Shown: positions 34,971 through 44,177, counted from the first letter of the stretch. The stretch is DNA of 64,000 nucleotides from Crassaminicella profunda (GCF_019884785.1 NZ_CP082326.1:1233355-1297354), one strand, 5' to 3'. Notes: a model not told the origin generated them from the letters alone. Made by a program: numbers and translations.

Positions 34971-35127
34971 AAAAAAATAAAAACGCCCCTTAGATAAATT
35001 AGAAAATTTATCTAAGGGACGAAATAAGTATCGTGTTATCACCCTGTTCTACGAATGAAAATTCGTATTCACCTTGTAACGGTGGCAAGCCGAAAATCAG
35101 TATAAAAAATATGAATATTGAATGACT
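34971..35127 (-). promoter_or_regulatory. T-box-like leader with antiterminator and terminator
   Basis: On the minus strand AGGGTGATAACACG (35045-35032) matches the T-box core, followed by TTTCGTCCCT, which can pair with AGGG to form the antiterminator. The competing terminator has a 17-bp-type stem (GTCCCTTAGATAAATT with AATTTATCTAAGGGGC) and a T5 tail. A small stem ACGAA/TTCGT precedes the T-box. Only about 80 nt lie between the promoter and the T-box, too short for a standard stem I, so this is an unusual or degenerate T-box, or another riboswitch. Confidence 0.6.
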
Positions 35128-35133
35128 AAAATT

Positions 35134-35162
35134 AGTATAGTGAAAATAAAATTATTTGTCAA
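35134..35162 (-). promoter_or_regulatory. Strong promoter of the EamA leader
   Basis: On the minus strand TTGACA (35162-35157), 17-bp spacer, TATACT (35139-35134). Confidence 0.85.
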
Positions 35163-35175
35163 GAGGAGGTGATGG

Positions 35176-35241
35176 ATGGAAAATTTAAATATTTGGGTAA
35201 AATCATTTATATGTGGAAAAGATATGCTTATGAGGAGGTAA
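35176..35241 (+). CDS. Possible 21-codon leader peptide before gerAB
   Basis: ATG 35176 follows AGGAGGTG with ideal spacing and encodes MENLNIWVKSFICGKDMLMR plus R. Its stop lies next to the gerAB ribosome site, so translation could be coupled. No similarity recognised. Confidence 0.35.
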   Translation: MENLNIWVKSFICGKDMLMRR

Positions 35242-35247
35242 TAAGTA

Positions 35248-36339
35248 TTGAAAGAATACCTTACAAATAGGCAAATTGCATTTATAATTTTTGGTGTAAT
35301 CGTAGGATATGGTATTATGCCTCTTACTAAAAATATTGTAGAAAAAACAGGAACAGGAGGATGGTTTGCTTTATGTATTGCAATAACAATAGCTGTTTTT
35401 TTTACATATATAGTTACATACCTTGGATATGTACATGAAAATAAAACAATAGATGAATATAGTGAGATATTAACTGGAAAATATATAGGGTTCATATTTG
35501 TTAGTATATACATTGTATATTATTTTTTAGCATTTACCATTGTAACAAGAATTGTTAGTGAATTCGTTAAGCTTACTGTATTATTGAAAACACCTGTGTG
35601 GGCATTAAGTTTACTTATTCTTTTTGTTTCATATTATGCAGTAATAAAAGGATTAGGAGTTATTGCTAGGATTTGTGAAATATATGGAGGAATTATTATT
35701 ATAGGATTTTTAATCATCATTTTATCTTTATTCACTGAAGGAAAATTAATCAATTTAAAACCACTCTTTGTTACAGAAGACATCATAACATATTTTAAAG
35801 CAACTTCAGTGACAATAGGACCATTAATGGGGATGGAATTAATTAGTATTATCCCTTTTGATAGAAACATAAATAATAAAAAAATATTTAAATATACCAT
35901 TTTTATGATAATCTTTATAGGAATTCTTTATATACTTGAAGTGGAAGCCTGTATAGCTATTTTAGGAGATTCGGTTATACATTATAAAGGTGCATTATTG
36001 ACAGCAGTGCGAAGTACGGAAATTTCAGCTTTTCAATTTTTAAGGAGATTAGATGGTGTTGTAATAGGCATTTGGTTGATGGCTATATTTTGTACAGTTA
36101 CCATATGGGCATATGGGGCTACTTTTTTGATGCATAAATATTGTAAGAAGATTTCTTTTAACCTTCTTTCATTTATTCTGATCATTTTGTCTTTTTTTGT
36201 ATCAAGAATTCCTAAAACAATTGGTCAAGTAGAGGAATTTTATAAGTATATAGGATATATGGGATTTGTAGCTGCAGGAGTGATTCCAACTATATTATTT
36301 GTAATGACAAAAATAAAGAAATATGATAAGAAAATTTAA
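35248..36339 (+). CDS. GerAB/ArcD/ProY-type spore germination permease
   Basis: 363 residues from TTG 35248, 9 nt after GAGGAGG. Ten hydrophobic helices in the APC-superfamily arrangement of GerAB: EYLTNRQIAFIIFGVIVGYG at the start, EYSEILTGKYIGFIF near 75, and a C-terminal YIGYMGFVAAGVIPTILF near 333. GerAB is the membrane subunit of nutrient germinant receptors with GerAA and GerAC; neither partner is adjacent, so this is an orphan. It supports a spore-forming host. Confidence 0.88.
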   Translation: MKEYLTNRQIAFIIFGVIVGYGIMPLTKNIVEKTGTGGWFALCIAITIAVFFTYIVTYLGYVHENKTIDEYSEILTGKYIGFIFVSIYIVYYFLAFTIVTRIVSEFVKLTVLLKTPVWALSLLILFVSYYAVIKGLGVIARICEIYGGIIIIGFLIIILSLFTEGKLINLKPLFVTEDIITYFKATSVTIGPLMGMELISIIPFDRNINNKKIFKYTIFMIIFIGILYILEVEACIAILGDSVIHYKGALLTAVRSTEISAFQFLRRLDGVVIGIWLMAIFCTVTIWAYGATFLMHKYCKKISFNLLSFILIILSFFVSRIPKTIGQVEEFYKYIGYMGFVAAGVIPTILFVMTKIKKYDKKI

Positions 36340-36391
36340 GAAACCTTCTTGAATAGGTTGCTAAATATTTATTGTAATAAGGATATATAAA

Positions 36392-36422
36392 TCACTCCTA
36401 TGTTTAAAAGGGGTGTTTTTTT
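36392..36422 (+). terminator. Terminator after gerAB
   Basis: CACTCCT / AGGGGTG stem with T7. Confidence 0.75.
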
Positions 36423-36492
36423 ATAATAAAAGTATCTTATGATAAAGGAGGAAAATTGTGAAGGTATATAGAAATTAAAAAAATGGTTTTAT

Positions 36493-36741
36493 ATGGTAAA
36501 GGATAGAGAAGCAGGTAGAGGGATAACTTCTACTTATGATGTGACGGGAATAGAATCTTATAGATTAGTTTTTCATGGAGCACAAGATGGCATGATAATA
36601 AGTACATATGATCTGAAGCATATATCTATTTTAGGGAAGAGAGGATTGAATAAATATTATATATGGTTTGATAAACTTGACCCAACATATATAAGTAAAT
36701 GTATTAGCCTTAATAGTGAGAAAGAGAGGAGATTAAAATGA
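36493..36741 (+). CDS. Unknown small protein, probably frameshifted near its start
   Basis: 82 residues from ATG 36493, but this ATG has no ribosome site. A good site (GGAGG) precedes GTG 36458, which reads VKVYRN and stops. In the frame of the main part, sequence before the ATG encodes KLKKWFY. A single lost base near 36469 would join them as one protein of about 94 residues. Soluble, with ITSTYDVTGIESYRLVFHG near residue 11. Family unknown. It overlaps the nucleosidase gene by four bases (ATGA), so the two were co-translated. Confidence 0.55.
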   Translation: MVKDREAGRGITSTYDVTGIESYRLVFHGAQDGMIISTYDLKHISILGKRGLNKYYIWFDKLDPTYISKCISLNSEKERRLK

Positions 36742-37439
36742 TGGATGGGAGAGTAGTGGTGATCATTTCAGCTAGGACAGAATGGAAAATAATATGTGAA
36801 ATTTTTAAGAATGTTCATCTTCAGGATTCACCCTATGGAAAATGGTTTCAAACAGAAATGGCTATTGGAGAAGATATAGAACCAATCATTTTTTTTCATG
36901 GAGGATGGGGCAAAATATCTGCGGCTGCTTCTACTCAATATGTGATAGATCAGTGGCAACCAGATAGTATTATTAATATGGGAACATGCGGAGGCTTTGA
37001 AGGACTAGTAGAAAGAGGAACTACTGTTTTAGTGGATAGAACGATTGTTTATGATATTATTGAAGAAATGGATGATGCTTTTGAGGCTATTGAGCATTTT
37101 AGTACGGATATAGACTTATCCTGGATGCAGGGAGAGTATCCACAGAAAGTAAAAAGAACATCAATTGCTACTGCGGATAGAGATCTTCAGCCTAATGAAG
37201 TAGAAGACCTTAATAAAAAATTTGGGGTAATTGTAGGTGATTGGGAATCTGGAGCTATTGCTTGGGTAGCTAAAAGAAATAATAAAAGACTTCTTATACT
37301 TCGAGGGGTATCAGATTTAGTAGGAAAATCAGGAGGAGAAGCCTATGAACAAACGGGTGTTTTTGAAGCAAATGCAAGGAAGGTTATGAAAGAATTAGTT
37401 AGTTATTTGCCAGATTGGATTTATATATCTATAGCATAA
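36738..37439 (+). CDS. Purine phosphorylase/MTA-SAH nucleosidase-like protein
   Basis: 233 residues, PNP_UDP_1 fold. Motifs: IFFHGGWGKISAAASTQY near residue 52, INMGTCGGFEG near 79, VGDWESGAIAWVAKRNN near 167 (Glu that contacts ribose) and LILRGVSDLVG near 188 (catalytic Asp). The best fit is the 5'-methylthioadenosine/S-adenosylhomocysteine nucleosidase group, although the sequence is divergent and other nucleosides are possible. Confidence 0.82.
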   Translation: MMDGRVVVIISARTEWKIICEIFKNVHLQDSPYGKWFQTEMAIGEDIEPIIFFHGGWGKISAAASTQYVIDQWQPDSIINMGTCGGFEGLVERGTTVLVDRTIVYDIIEEMDDAFEAIEHFSTDIDLSWMQGEYPQKVKRTSIATADRDLQPNEVEDLNKKFGVIVGDWESGAIAWVAKRNNKRLLILRGVSDLVGKSGGEAYEQTGVFEANARKVMKELVSYLPDWIYISIA

Positions 37440-37442
37440 GAT

Positions 37443-37490
37443 AAATTATAAAAAAGTCTTCTTTAGAAGAAGGCTTTTTTATAATTTGAA
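37443..37490 (+). terminator. Terminator after nucleosidase gene
   Basis: Long stem: AAATTATAAAAAAG with CTTCTT, paired with AAGAAG and CTTTTTTATAATTT. Confidence 0.9.
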
Positions 37491-37640
37491 GAAAACAAAA
37501 AATTGTAGATAAGGATAATTTCATCTATAAAAAGTATTTATATGAAGGATGATGAATGAGAAAGAATGTTAAAATATAAATGATATTACAATAATATACA
37601 GAATATGTTAAAATTATATGAACAGATAAGGAGGGGGATC

Positions 37641-38612
37641 ATGAAAGAATGGTTTAATGAAAAAATAACAGATGCAAAAGTTTTAGATTTATCTATGGAA
37701 GTGTATAAAAAGAAGTTAAAGAGCTTAATAGGATATCAAATCATGTTTGCTATTGCAGTGATGCTGATAGTATTTGCAGGAGGATTGTTATTAATACCTA
37801 TGGTATCTTTTATTACATTGGATGGAACATTTGGATTTATTTGTTTTTGTACAATTATGTTTATAGGAATGGTTACAGTTTCGTGTATGGGTAAAGCAGG
37901 GGCTTTTCATATAACCTATGGATATGTAAATGGAGAAAATGTAGATGCTTTTGAAGCAGTAGGAAGGGCTTTTTCAAGTTTTATGCCATGTATTAGAGTG
38001 ACTACAGCATTGGCTATTTGTTTGTTACCTATTGTGATTATCATGGGGGTTATGGGTGTTACAACTGCGACGATTACAGTTTTTGCTAATCAATTAAAGG
38101 AATTAACTTTTTTTGGAATTATGATGAATATACTCATTTATGCTTTCATTGGGGCTGTTATTGGAAGTTATTTATTCTATTCCCTTCATATTGCTATATT
38201 TGATAAGGAGAAGGGTTTTAAATCCATAAAAAAAAGTATAAAATTTGCAAAAGGAGAAGTCCTAAAAAATACTTTTCGTGTAATGAGCATTGTGATGTTT
38301 GAATGGGGGATTAAAGTATCTATTTATGCAGGAATTGGAGGGATTTGTACCCTATTATATTTTGCACTAGGGAAAATAAATGGAGGAGATTCTCTTATAT
38401 CACAGATTATGATGTATGTACAATTAGCACAACCTTTTATCAATATCATAGTAGGAATATTATTAGGACCTGTTGGACCCATTATGTGGACCCTTTATTA
38501 TGTAAATATGAAGTATAAAAAAGAAGGTTTTAAAATACACAATATGATTGAAACACTTAAGGTAAAAAAAGAGCCAATAAATATGAAACCTATTAATTTA
38601 AGTAAGGAATAA
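37641..38612 (+). CDS. Multi-pass membrane protein, first gene of MoxR/DUF58 cluster
   Basis: 323 residues from ATG 37641 after GGAGGGGG; an upstream in-frame ATG at 37605 has no site. About six helices, with an amphipathic cytoplasmic start (EWFNEKITDAKVLDLSMEVYKKK) resembling DUF975/DUF4013-type membrane proteins. No catalytic motif. It leads the operon DUF4129-DUF4350-MoxR-DUF58. Confidence 0.65.
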   Translation: MKEWFNEKITDAKVLDLSMEVYKKKLKSLIGYQIMFAIAVMLIVFAGGLLLIPMVSFITLDGTFGFICFCTIMFIGMVTVSCMGKAGAFHITYGYVNGENVDAFEAVGRAFSSFMPCIRVTTALAICLLPIVIIMGVMGVTTATITVFANQLKELTFFGIMMNILIYAFIGAVIGSYLFYSLHIAIFDKEKGFKSIKKSIKFAKGEVLKNTFRVMSIVMFEWGIKVSIYAGIGGICTLLYFALGKINGGDSLISQIMMYVQLAQPFINIIVGILLGPVGPIMWTLYYVNMKYKKEGFKIHNMIETLKVKKEPINMKPINLSKE

Positions 38613-38624
38613 AGGAGTAAAAAA

Positions 38625-39257
38625 GTGAGATTGCCAAAGGAAACATTTGAGGAAGCTGTTAATCAAATTATAGACAGTGCTAAATATATGCATCTAAAGG
38701 AAAGAGAAAGTATCTTTAAGAAGTTTTGGGAAAAATTAGGTAAACTTCTAGAAAAGATATTTACAAAAGGGGATACTCATTCAAGTATTAATACAAATAC
38801 AACTCAAAATACTTTTATTATTATAGTGATTCTTCTAATAGGTGTCCTTATTTTTTATTTAGTAAGACAAAATAAGTATATAGCTGAAAATAAGAAAGTT
38901 ATTTATGGAGAAACCATTGATGAAGAAACAACTTATGAAAGCTTATATAAAAAGGCCATCCAATGTGAGCAAGAAAAAAACTATAAAGATGCTACTAGAC
39001 TTCATTTTATTAGTATTCTTGTGAGCATGAATGAAAAATCTTTATGTTTTTTGGATGATTCAAAAACGAATAGAGAAATCATAAAGGTGTTAAAGGATAA
39101 AGAATTTAGTGGGGTTTATCTTTTTAAAAATATAGGAGATTATTTTCAATATATTTGGTATGGGAATAAAGAGATTGAAAAGGAGAAATTTATTTGGTAC
39201 AAAGATCAAATCAATAACCTTTTTATGGAGGTCAAAAATTATCATGAAAAAGCGTAA
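38625..39257 (+). CDS. DUF4129 domain protein
   Basis: 210 residues, GTG start after AAAGGAG. Cytoplasmic helices, one membrane helix at about 64-84 and a C-terminal DUF4129 region (ESLYKKAIQCEQEKNYKDA near residue 106, then ending YFQYIWYGNKEI). DUF4129 proteins almost always travel with MoxR ATPases and DUF58 proteins; role unknown. Overlaps the next gene by 14 bp. Confidence 0.8.
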   Translation: MRLPKETFEEAVNQIIDSAKYMHLKERESIFKKFWEKLGKLLEKIFTKGDTHSSINTNTTQNTFIIIVILLIGVLIFYLVRQNKYIAENKKVIYGETIDEETTYESLYKKAIQCEQEKNYKDATRLHFISILVSMNEKSLCFLDDSKTNREIIKVLKDKEFSGVYLFKNIGDYFQYIWYGNKEIEKEKFIWYKDQINNLFMEVKNYHEKA

Positions 39258-40254
39258 TATTATAGGCATTGTAGTTTTAGTGATTATCATCTACTTAGTA
39301 AATTCTTTTAATATTATTGATCAAACCATAGGAAAGGCAAATAAAAACAATGAATCTTTGGTTTTAAATACATCAAAAGAAGGGGTATCTATTTATTATG
39401 ACACATTAAAAACTTTAGGTTATTCTGTAACTATGGATGCATCTCCCTTTTTAAATCAATCTTCTGAAGGGATTTATATAGTTACTGAAAATAACCAGCC
39501 CTTATCTTTTAAGTTAGAGGAAGCTGAAGATTTTATTAAAAAAGGTGGAAAACTAATCTATTTAACAGATCGACATAAAGAATATAAATATTCTACTCTT
39601 TTAGACCAATATGAGGAAAAAGCATATGTATATGCATTAGGAAAAGGAAAGGTAGTCATTGGAGATATTAAACTCATTACGAATGAAACTTTATTAAAAG
39701 ACAAAGAAGGGGCTTATTTTATTTTAAAATGTATAGATCGTTTTAAAGGGGATATATTTTTTAATGAATATTATCGATTTATAAGAGGAGAGACGCCTTC
39801 TTTATATCGAAATCTTCCTTTTTATGTAAAAGTCATACTTTTTCAATTAATATTTGTGTTAGTAGGGTGTATTGTTTATTTAGGAAAGAGATTTGGAAAA
39901 GCTAAAAGAATTATAACTGAAATCGAAAGAAAGGAAAATGAATATTTATATGCTGCTGCCAACCTTTATGAAAAGGGAGGAAATATGACTACTGTGTATA
40001 ATGCATTTTTTATGGAGTTTCAAAATGAATTGAATAAAACTTTTAAAAGAAGAGTAAAAAAAGAAGAAGTGATCGATTTATGGGAAAAGTATAGTATACC
40101 TTATAAAGAAAAAGCTTTAAGGGTATTTCATGTTCAAACACCAATGAACAATCAAAAACATTTTATAAACATTATAAAAGATTTGGATGAATTGACACAA
40201 ATGCTAGCAAAAAGGAGAGAAGAGGGTTGGAAGAGATTAAAACAAAGGAATTGA
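39244..40254 (+). CDS. DUF4350 domain membrane protein
   Basis: 336 residues from ATG 39244 (GGAGG upstream, overlap with DUF4129 end). TM1 about 7-23, an outer domain of DUF4350 type (SLVLNTSKEGVSIYYDTLKTLGY near 36; reading IIYLTDRH near 115), TM2 about 198-218, and a helical cytoplasmic tail. Typical member of MoxR/DUF58 clusters. Overlaps moxR by 28 bp. Confidence 0.8.
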   Translation: MKKRNIIGIVVLVIIIYLVNSFNIIDQTIGKANKNNESLVLNTSKEGVSIYYDTLKTLGYSVTMDASPFLNQSSEGIYIVTENNQPLSFKLEEAEDFIKKGGKLIYLTDRHKEYKYSTLLDQYEEKAYVYALGKGKVVIGDIKLITNETLLKDKEGAYFILKCIDRFKGDIFFNEYYRFIRGETPSLYRNLPFYVKVILFQLIFVLVGCIVYLGKRFGKAKRIITEIERKENEYLYAAANLYEKGGNMTTVYNAFFMEFQNELNKTFKRRVKKEEVIDLWEKYSIPYKEKALRVFHVQTPMNNQKHFINIIKDLDELTQMLAKRREEGWKRLKQRN

Positions 40255-41180
40255 TTAAGGGCATAAAAAATGAACTGAGTAAGGTTATTGTTGAGCAGGA
40301 AGAAGTTATAGATTTGATTCTTATAGCCTTATTAACAAAGGGGCATGTATTGTTAGAGGGGGTACCGGGCCTTGGCAAAACTCTATTGATTAAATCACTA
40401 GCAAAGACAATGGGAATAGGGTTTAATCGTGTGCAGTTTACACCAGATTTGATGCCGTCAGATATTACAGGCGCTAGAATCTATAACACAAAGGAAAGAG
40501 AGTTTGAGTTTATCAAAGGACCTATTTTTACAAATCTATTATTAGGAGATGAAATTAATAGAACGCCGCCAAAGACTCAAGCAGGTCTCCTTGAGACCAT
40601 GGAAGAAGGAAGGGTGACTATTGATGGAGTGGAATATAAATTAGAGGAACCTTTTATGGTTTTTGCTACACAAAACCCAGTAGAATATGAAGGAACTTAT
40701 CCACTCCCGGAAGCTTTACTAGACAGATTTTTTATGAAGATTTATATCGACTATCCTTCTATACAAGGGGAAATAGAAGTGATCAAAAGGTATCATGAAG
40801 GATTTGATAAAACCCTTGAAAATGTAGCAATCAAAGTAATCGGAAGTAGAGAAGAATTATTGGAATGTCAAAGAGAAGTAGCAGAAATTAGCGTAGAAGA
40901 TTCATTGATTGCGTATATTGCACAAATTATCCATAAAACAAGGGAACTTCCCTTTGTAGAAATAGGTAGTAGTCCAAGAGGGGCTATTGCATTAATGCAA
41001 TCATCTAAAGCAAATGCCCTATTGATGGGAAGAGATTTCGTTATTCCTGAGGATATTAAAAGAATTGCTTATCCGGTATTAAGACATCGTATTATTTTAA
41101 AACCAGAAGCTTATGTAGAAGGAATTAAAACAGATGATGTAATCAATCAAATTTTATCTGATGTGAAAGTTCCCCGTTAA
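40227..41180 (+). CDS. MoxR-family AAA+ ATPase
   Basis: 317 residues from TTG 40227 after AAAAGGAG. Walker A GVPGLGKT near residue 47, Walker B LLGDEINRTPPKTQ near 107, sensor 1 FATQNPVEYEGTYPLPEALLDRF near 145 (two blocks) and a C-terminal lid. MoxR ATPases act as chaperones that insert cofactors or remodel partners, usually the vWA-type DUF58 protein encoded next. Confidence 0.95.
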   Translation: MEEIKTKELIKGIKNELSKVIVEQEEVIDLILIALLTKGHVLLEGVPGLGKTLLIKSLAKTMGIGFNRVQFTPDLMPSDITGARIYNTKEREFEFIKGPIFTNLLLGDEINRTPPKTQAGLLETMEEGRVTIDGVEYKLEEPFMVFATQNPVEYEGTYPLPEALLDRFFMKIYIDYPSIQGEIEVIKRYHEGFDKTLENVAIKVIGSREELLECQREVAEISVEDSLIAYIAQIIHKTRELPFVEIGSSPRGAIALMQSSKANALLMGRDFVIPEDIKRIAYPVLRHRIILKPEAYVEGIKTDDVINQILSDVKVPR

Positions 41181-41193
41181 GGGCGGTGAAAAA

Positions 41194-42504
41194 GTGACTA
41201 TTACAAAAAAGTTTATACTATTGGTGCTAATTGGGACTGTTTTTATAGGAATGAGTATACCTTTTGGCATATATTTTGAAATTTTTATTATATACAATAC
41301 GGTGTTACTCATTTTTACCATAATCGATTATTTTATTACACCCACAAAAAATACTTTTGAAATAGAAAGAATGGGTGAGTATAAATTATCCTTATTGGAA
41401 GAAGAAAATGTAAGTATTCGAATATACAATAAAGGGAAAACACCTGCTACTATAGAAGTTTTGCATGAATTTCCAAATGATTTTTTTTGCAAAAATGATT
41501 CCTTGTTGGAAAGAATTAATCCTTATTCAAGCAGTGTATTTACTTTTAGGATCATTCCTAATAAAAGAGGAGCATTTTTACTTGAGGATATATATATTAG
41601 ACGATTAGGAAGATTAGGTCTTATCAAGAAGGATTTGCTTGTGAAAAATGATAAGGAATATAAAGTATATCCTAGTCTAAAAAATTTAAAAAAGTATCAT
41701 ATGATGATGAAGAAAGATTATTTTATCCATAGTGGCAATAAGCTTATTAAAAGAAAGTCTGATGGTAAAGAGTTTGAAAGTTTAAGAGAATATGTAAGGG
41801 GCGATGATATCAGAAAGATTAACTGGGTGAAAACAGCAAGAGAAAATAAGCTTATGGTCAATCAGTATGAACCGGAAAACAATAAACATATATATATATT
41901 GTTAGATACAGGAAGAACCATGAGCTATCGGGTAAATGAATATAGTAAGCTGGATTTGGCTATTAATGCATCGGTATTCTTATCAGATGTGGTTTGTTAC
42001 AATAAAGATCAATCTGGACTTATGGTATTTAATACAAAGGTAGATACATTTATTAAACCCTCTAAAGGGGATTATCATAGAAACAGCATATTAGAAGCCC
42101 TTTATCATGTAGAAGGAACGAAACTTACATCTAACTACGATGAAGTGTTATTCTATCTTAGTAGTAAAGAAAAAAGAAGAAGTTTAATCTGTATTTTTAC
42201 AGATATGGATACGTTACAAGAAGTGTATTATATAGAAAAGGGATTAGAATATATTACTAAAAAACATGAGGTTGTCATGTTTTTAGTAAAGGATGAAAAA
42301 CTAGATGAAGCTATTAATATTGAAGTTACTCATCAAAAAGATGCCTTTATAAAAGGCATCGGATATAAAATGAAAAATGAAAGAAAGAAAATCATCAAAG
42401 CCCTTAATAGAAAAGGGGTAATCTGTATTGAGTGTGACAAAGAGGATATCATCTATAAAGCTGTGAATGAATATATGAGAATAAAAAACAAAGAATCTAT
42501 ATAG
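41194..42504 (+). CDS. DUF58 domain protein (vWA-like)
   Basis: 436 residues, GTG start. Two helices at the N-terminus (about 7-45), an immunoglobulin-like part, then the DUF58 core GKEFESLREYVRGDDIRKINW near 190 (two blocks) and a vWA-like LLDTGRTMSY near 232 with a partly kept MIDAS pattern. Probable partner of MoxR at the membrane. Converges and overlaps by 8 bp with the next gene. Confidence 0.92.
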   Translation: MTITKKFILLVLIGTVFIGMSIPFGIYFEIFIIYNTVLLIFTIIDYFITPTKNTFEIERMGEYKLSLLEEENVSIRIYNKGKTPATIEVLHEFPNDFFCKNDSLLERINPYSSSVFTFRIIPNKRGAFLLEDIYIRRLGRLGLIKKDLLVKNDKEYKVYPSLKNLKKYHMMMKKDYFIHSGNKLIKRKSDGKEFESLREYVRGDDIRKINWVKTARENKLMVNQYEPENNKHIYILLDTGRTMSYRVNEYSKLDLAINASVFLSDVVCYNKDQSGLMVFNTKVDTFIKPSKGDYHRNSILEALYHVEGTKLTSNYDEVLFYLSSKEKRRSLICIFTDMDTLQEVYYIEKGLEYITKKHEVVMFLVKDEKLDEAINIEVTHQKDAFIKGIGYKMKNERKKIIKALNRKGVICIECDKEDIIYKAVNEYMRIKNKESI

Positions 42505-43438
42505 ATGATTTGAAAAATTTCATATATAGGATAAGTCCTAATAATGTAAAACTTGCAAATAATAGCTTGATTATTGGTGAGATGGCAAGGGGGGTAAAGA
42601 AGCCTTCAATGATGCCTGCAACAACAAGTAATAACATGCATCCTAATAATAAGTGAGCTCCTTCTTTCCCACTTTCGATTAAACAATCTAAGCGCTTAGT
42701 TTTACCAGGAATTAGTAATCCTTTGCCTAATAATAAACCAGCTCCACCAGCGATAAAAATAGCTGTTAACTCAATGATTCCATGGGGAAGAATGAGAGAT
42801 GCATATTTTATTAAATCTCCATTTAAGTATACAAGTCCAGTTAAAGCCCCAAGAAGACATCCATTGACAAAAAGAATATAAATAGTACCAATCCCTAAAA
42901 ATATACCAAAGATAAAAGCTTTAAGACTAACTGTAATGTTGTTAATCATAATTGTACTCGACATAAGGGGATAATCCCACTCTCGATTTTTAAAGCTATA
43001 ATCAATCGTATTAAGAAAGGCTTTAGGTAAAAAATAGTAACTATTTGAAGAATCTTGAATGACCATAATAAAACTAATAATGGCACCTAATAAAAAAACA
43101 AGAAAGCTTGATAATATAAAAAGATGATGATTTCTTAATGAGTTTGGAAAATTTTTTGTTATATAATTTTTAAAGTCAACCCAAGGATTTTTTTGAACTG
43201 TATATAGATGTTGATGGGCATGGCCAACTAAAGTGTTAAGATATTTTTCAAGCTTTGATTGTGGATAATGGGTTCTTACATAAGCTAAATGATGACTAGC
43301 AGAACGAAAAAGATATAAAAATCGTTCGATTTTTTCTGAAGGAATGTTTGTGATATTATGTTTACTAAATAAATGGACATGATTCTCAAGTTCGTCCCAA
43401 TATACTTTGTTTTTTTCTATGAAAATATTTTCTTTCAA
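42497..43438 (-). CDS. SpoIIM/DUF95-type membrane protein
   Basis: 313 residues from TTG 43438, 6 nt after GAGGTG; a GTG inside that site is the alternative. A cytoplasmic helical half (VRTHYPQSKLEKYLNTLVGHA) is followed by about five helices with the stage II sporulation M signature: LPHGIIELTAIFIAGGAGLLLG near 208 (in two blocks). SpoIIM recruits the engulfment machinery in sporulation; this longer form occurs in MoxR/RDD clusters of many bacteria and may act on membrane stress. Confidence 0.85.
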   Translation of the reverse strand: MKENIFIEKNKVYWDELENHVHLFSKHNITNIPSEKIERFLYLFRSASHHLAYVRTHYPQSKLEKYLNTLVGHAHQHLYTVQKNPWVDFKNYITKNFPNSLRNHHLFILSSFLVFLLGAIISFIMVIQDSSNSYYFLPKAFLNTIDYSFKNREWDYPLMSSTIMINNITVSLKAFIFGIFLGIGTIYILFVNGCLLGALTGLVYLNGDLIKYASLILPHGIIELTAIFIAGGAGLLLGKGLLIPGKTKRLDCLIESGKEGAHLLLGCMLLLVVAGIIEGFFTPLAISPIIKLLFASFTLLGLILYMKFFKSSI

Positions 43439-43497
43439 TATACTCACCTCAATACTATTGTAACAAATTTTAAGTAAAGGAAAAAGGAGGAAATATC

Positions 43498-44172
43498 ATG
43501 CAATTTGTTTCAATTACAACACCTGAAAATATAGAAGTAAAGTTTAGATTAGCAGGGGTAGGGAGTCGTGTTGTTGCAGCATTTATAGATTATTTCATTC
43601 AAGGGGCCATATACTTAATGATTATTTTTGCTTTAGCAGGAATGAGTGATCCTGTTCAATATTTTGAATCAAAAAATTCCTATTTCTTAGCAATTGTTTT
43701 ATTGATCATTGCATGTGTTAATTATGGATATTTTATTGTTTCTGAGATGGTGATGGATGGAAAGACTCTAGGGAAAAAGGCATTAGGACTCCGAACCATT
43801 AGAAAAAATGGTCAACCTATGGATATAAAACATTCATTGATTAGAAATCTATTTAGAATATTTGTGGATAATTACCTAGTGGGAATACTGATGATTTTCT
43901 TTAGAGGAGATGATGCAAGACTTGGAGATATACTGGCGTCGACTATGGTGATTGAAGAAGAAAAGGAAGATTTATATCAGTATTTTGAAAATCTATCTGA
44001 GGATACACAAAACAAATTAACAGAAGAGGAAATAAAGCTCCTTATTACTTATATGAATGAAAGAGAGGATGTATTAATCGATAAAGAAGGATTACAACAA
44101 AAGATCTTAGAATATTTTACAGAGAGATATGGTCAGGTAGATGAAGATATTCTTAGAATTATAGAAAAATAA
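43498..44172 (+). CDS. RDD-family membrane protein
   Basis: 224 residues. The start SITTPENIEVKFRLAGVGSRVVAAFIDYF (in blocks) holds the Arg and Asp pair that names the family; MDGKTLGKKALGLRTI near 84 and LRNLFRIFVDNY-like segment near 117 follow. About three helices, then a charged cytoplasmic tail of 60 residues. Divergent from the SpoIIM-like gene with a shared intergenic promoter region of 50-60 bp. Confidence 0.9.
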   Translation: MQFVSITTPENIEVKFRLAGVGSRVVAAFIDYFIQGAIYLMIIFALAGMSDPVQYFESKNSYFLAIVLLIIACVNYGYFIVSEMVMDGKTLGKKALGLRTIRKNGQPMDIKHSLIRNLFRIFVDNYLVGILMIFFRGDDARLGDILASTMVIEEEKEDLYQYFENLSEDTQNKLTEEEIKLLITYMNEREDVLIDKEGLQQKILEYFTERYGQVDEDILRIIEK

Positions 44173-44177
44173 TCAAT

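Noticed and set aside
35172-35270. 32-codon frame from ATG 35172 overlapping gerAB
   Set aside because: The ATG lies too close to its ribosome site; ATG 35176 is better spaced.
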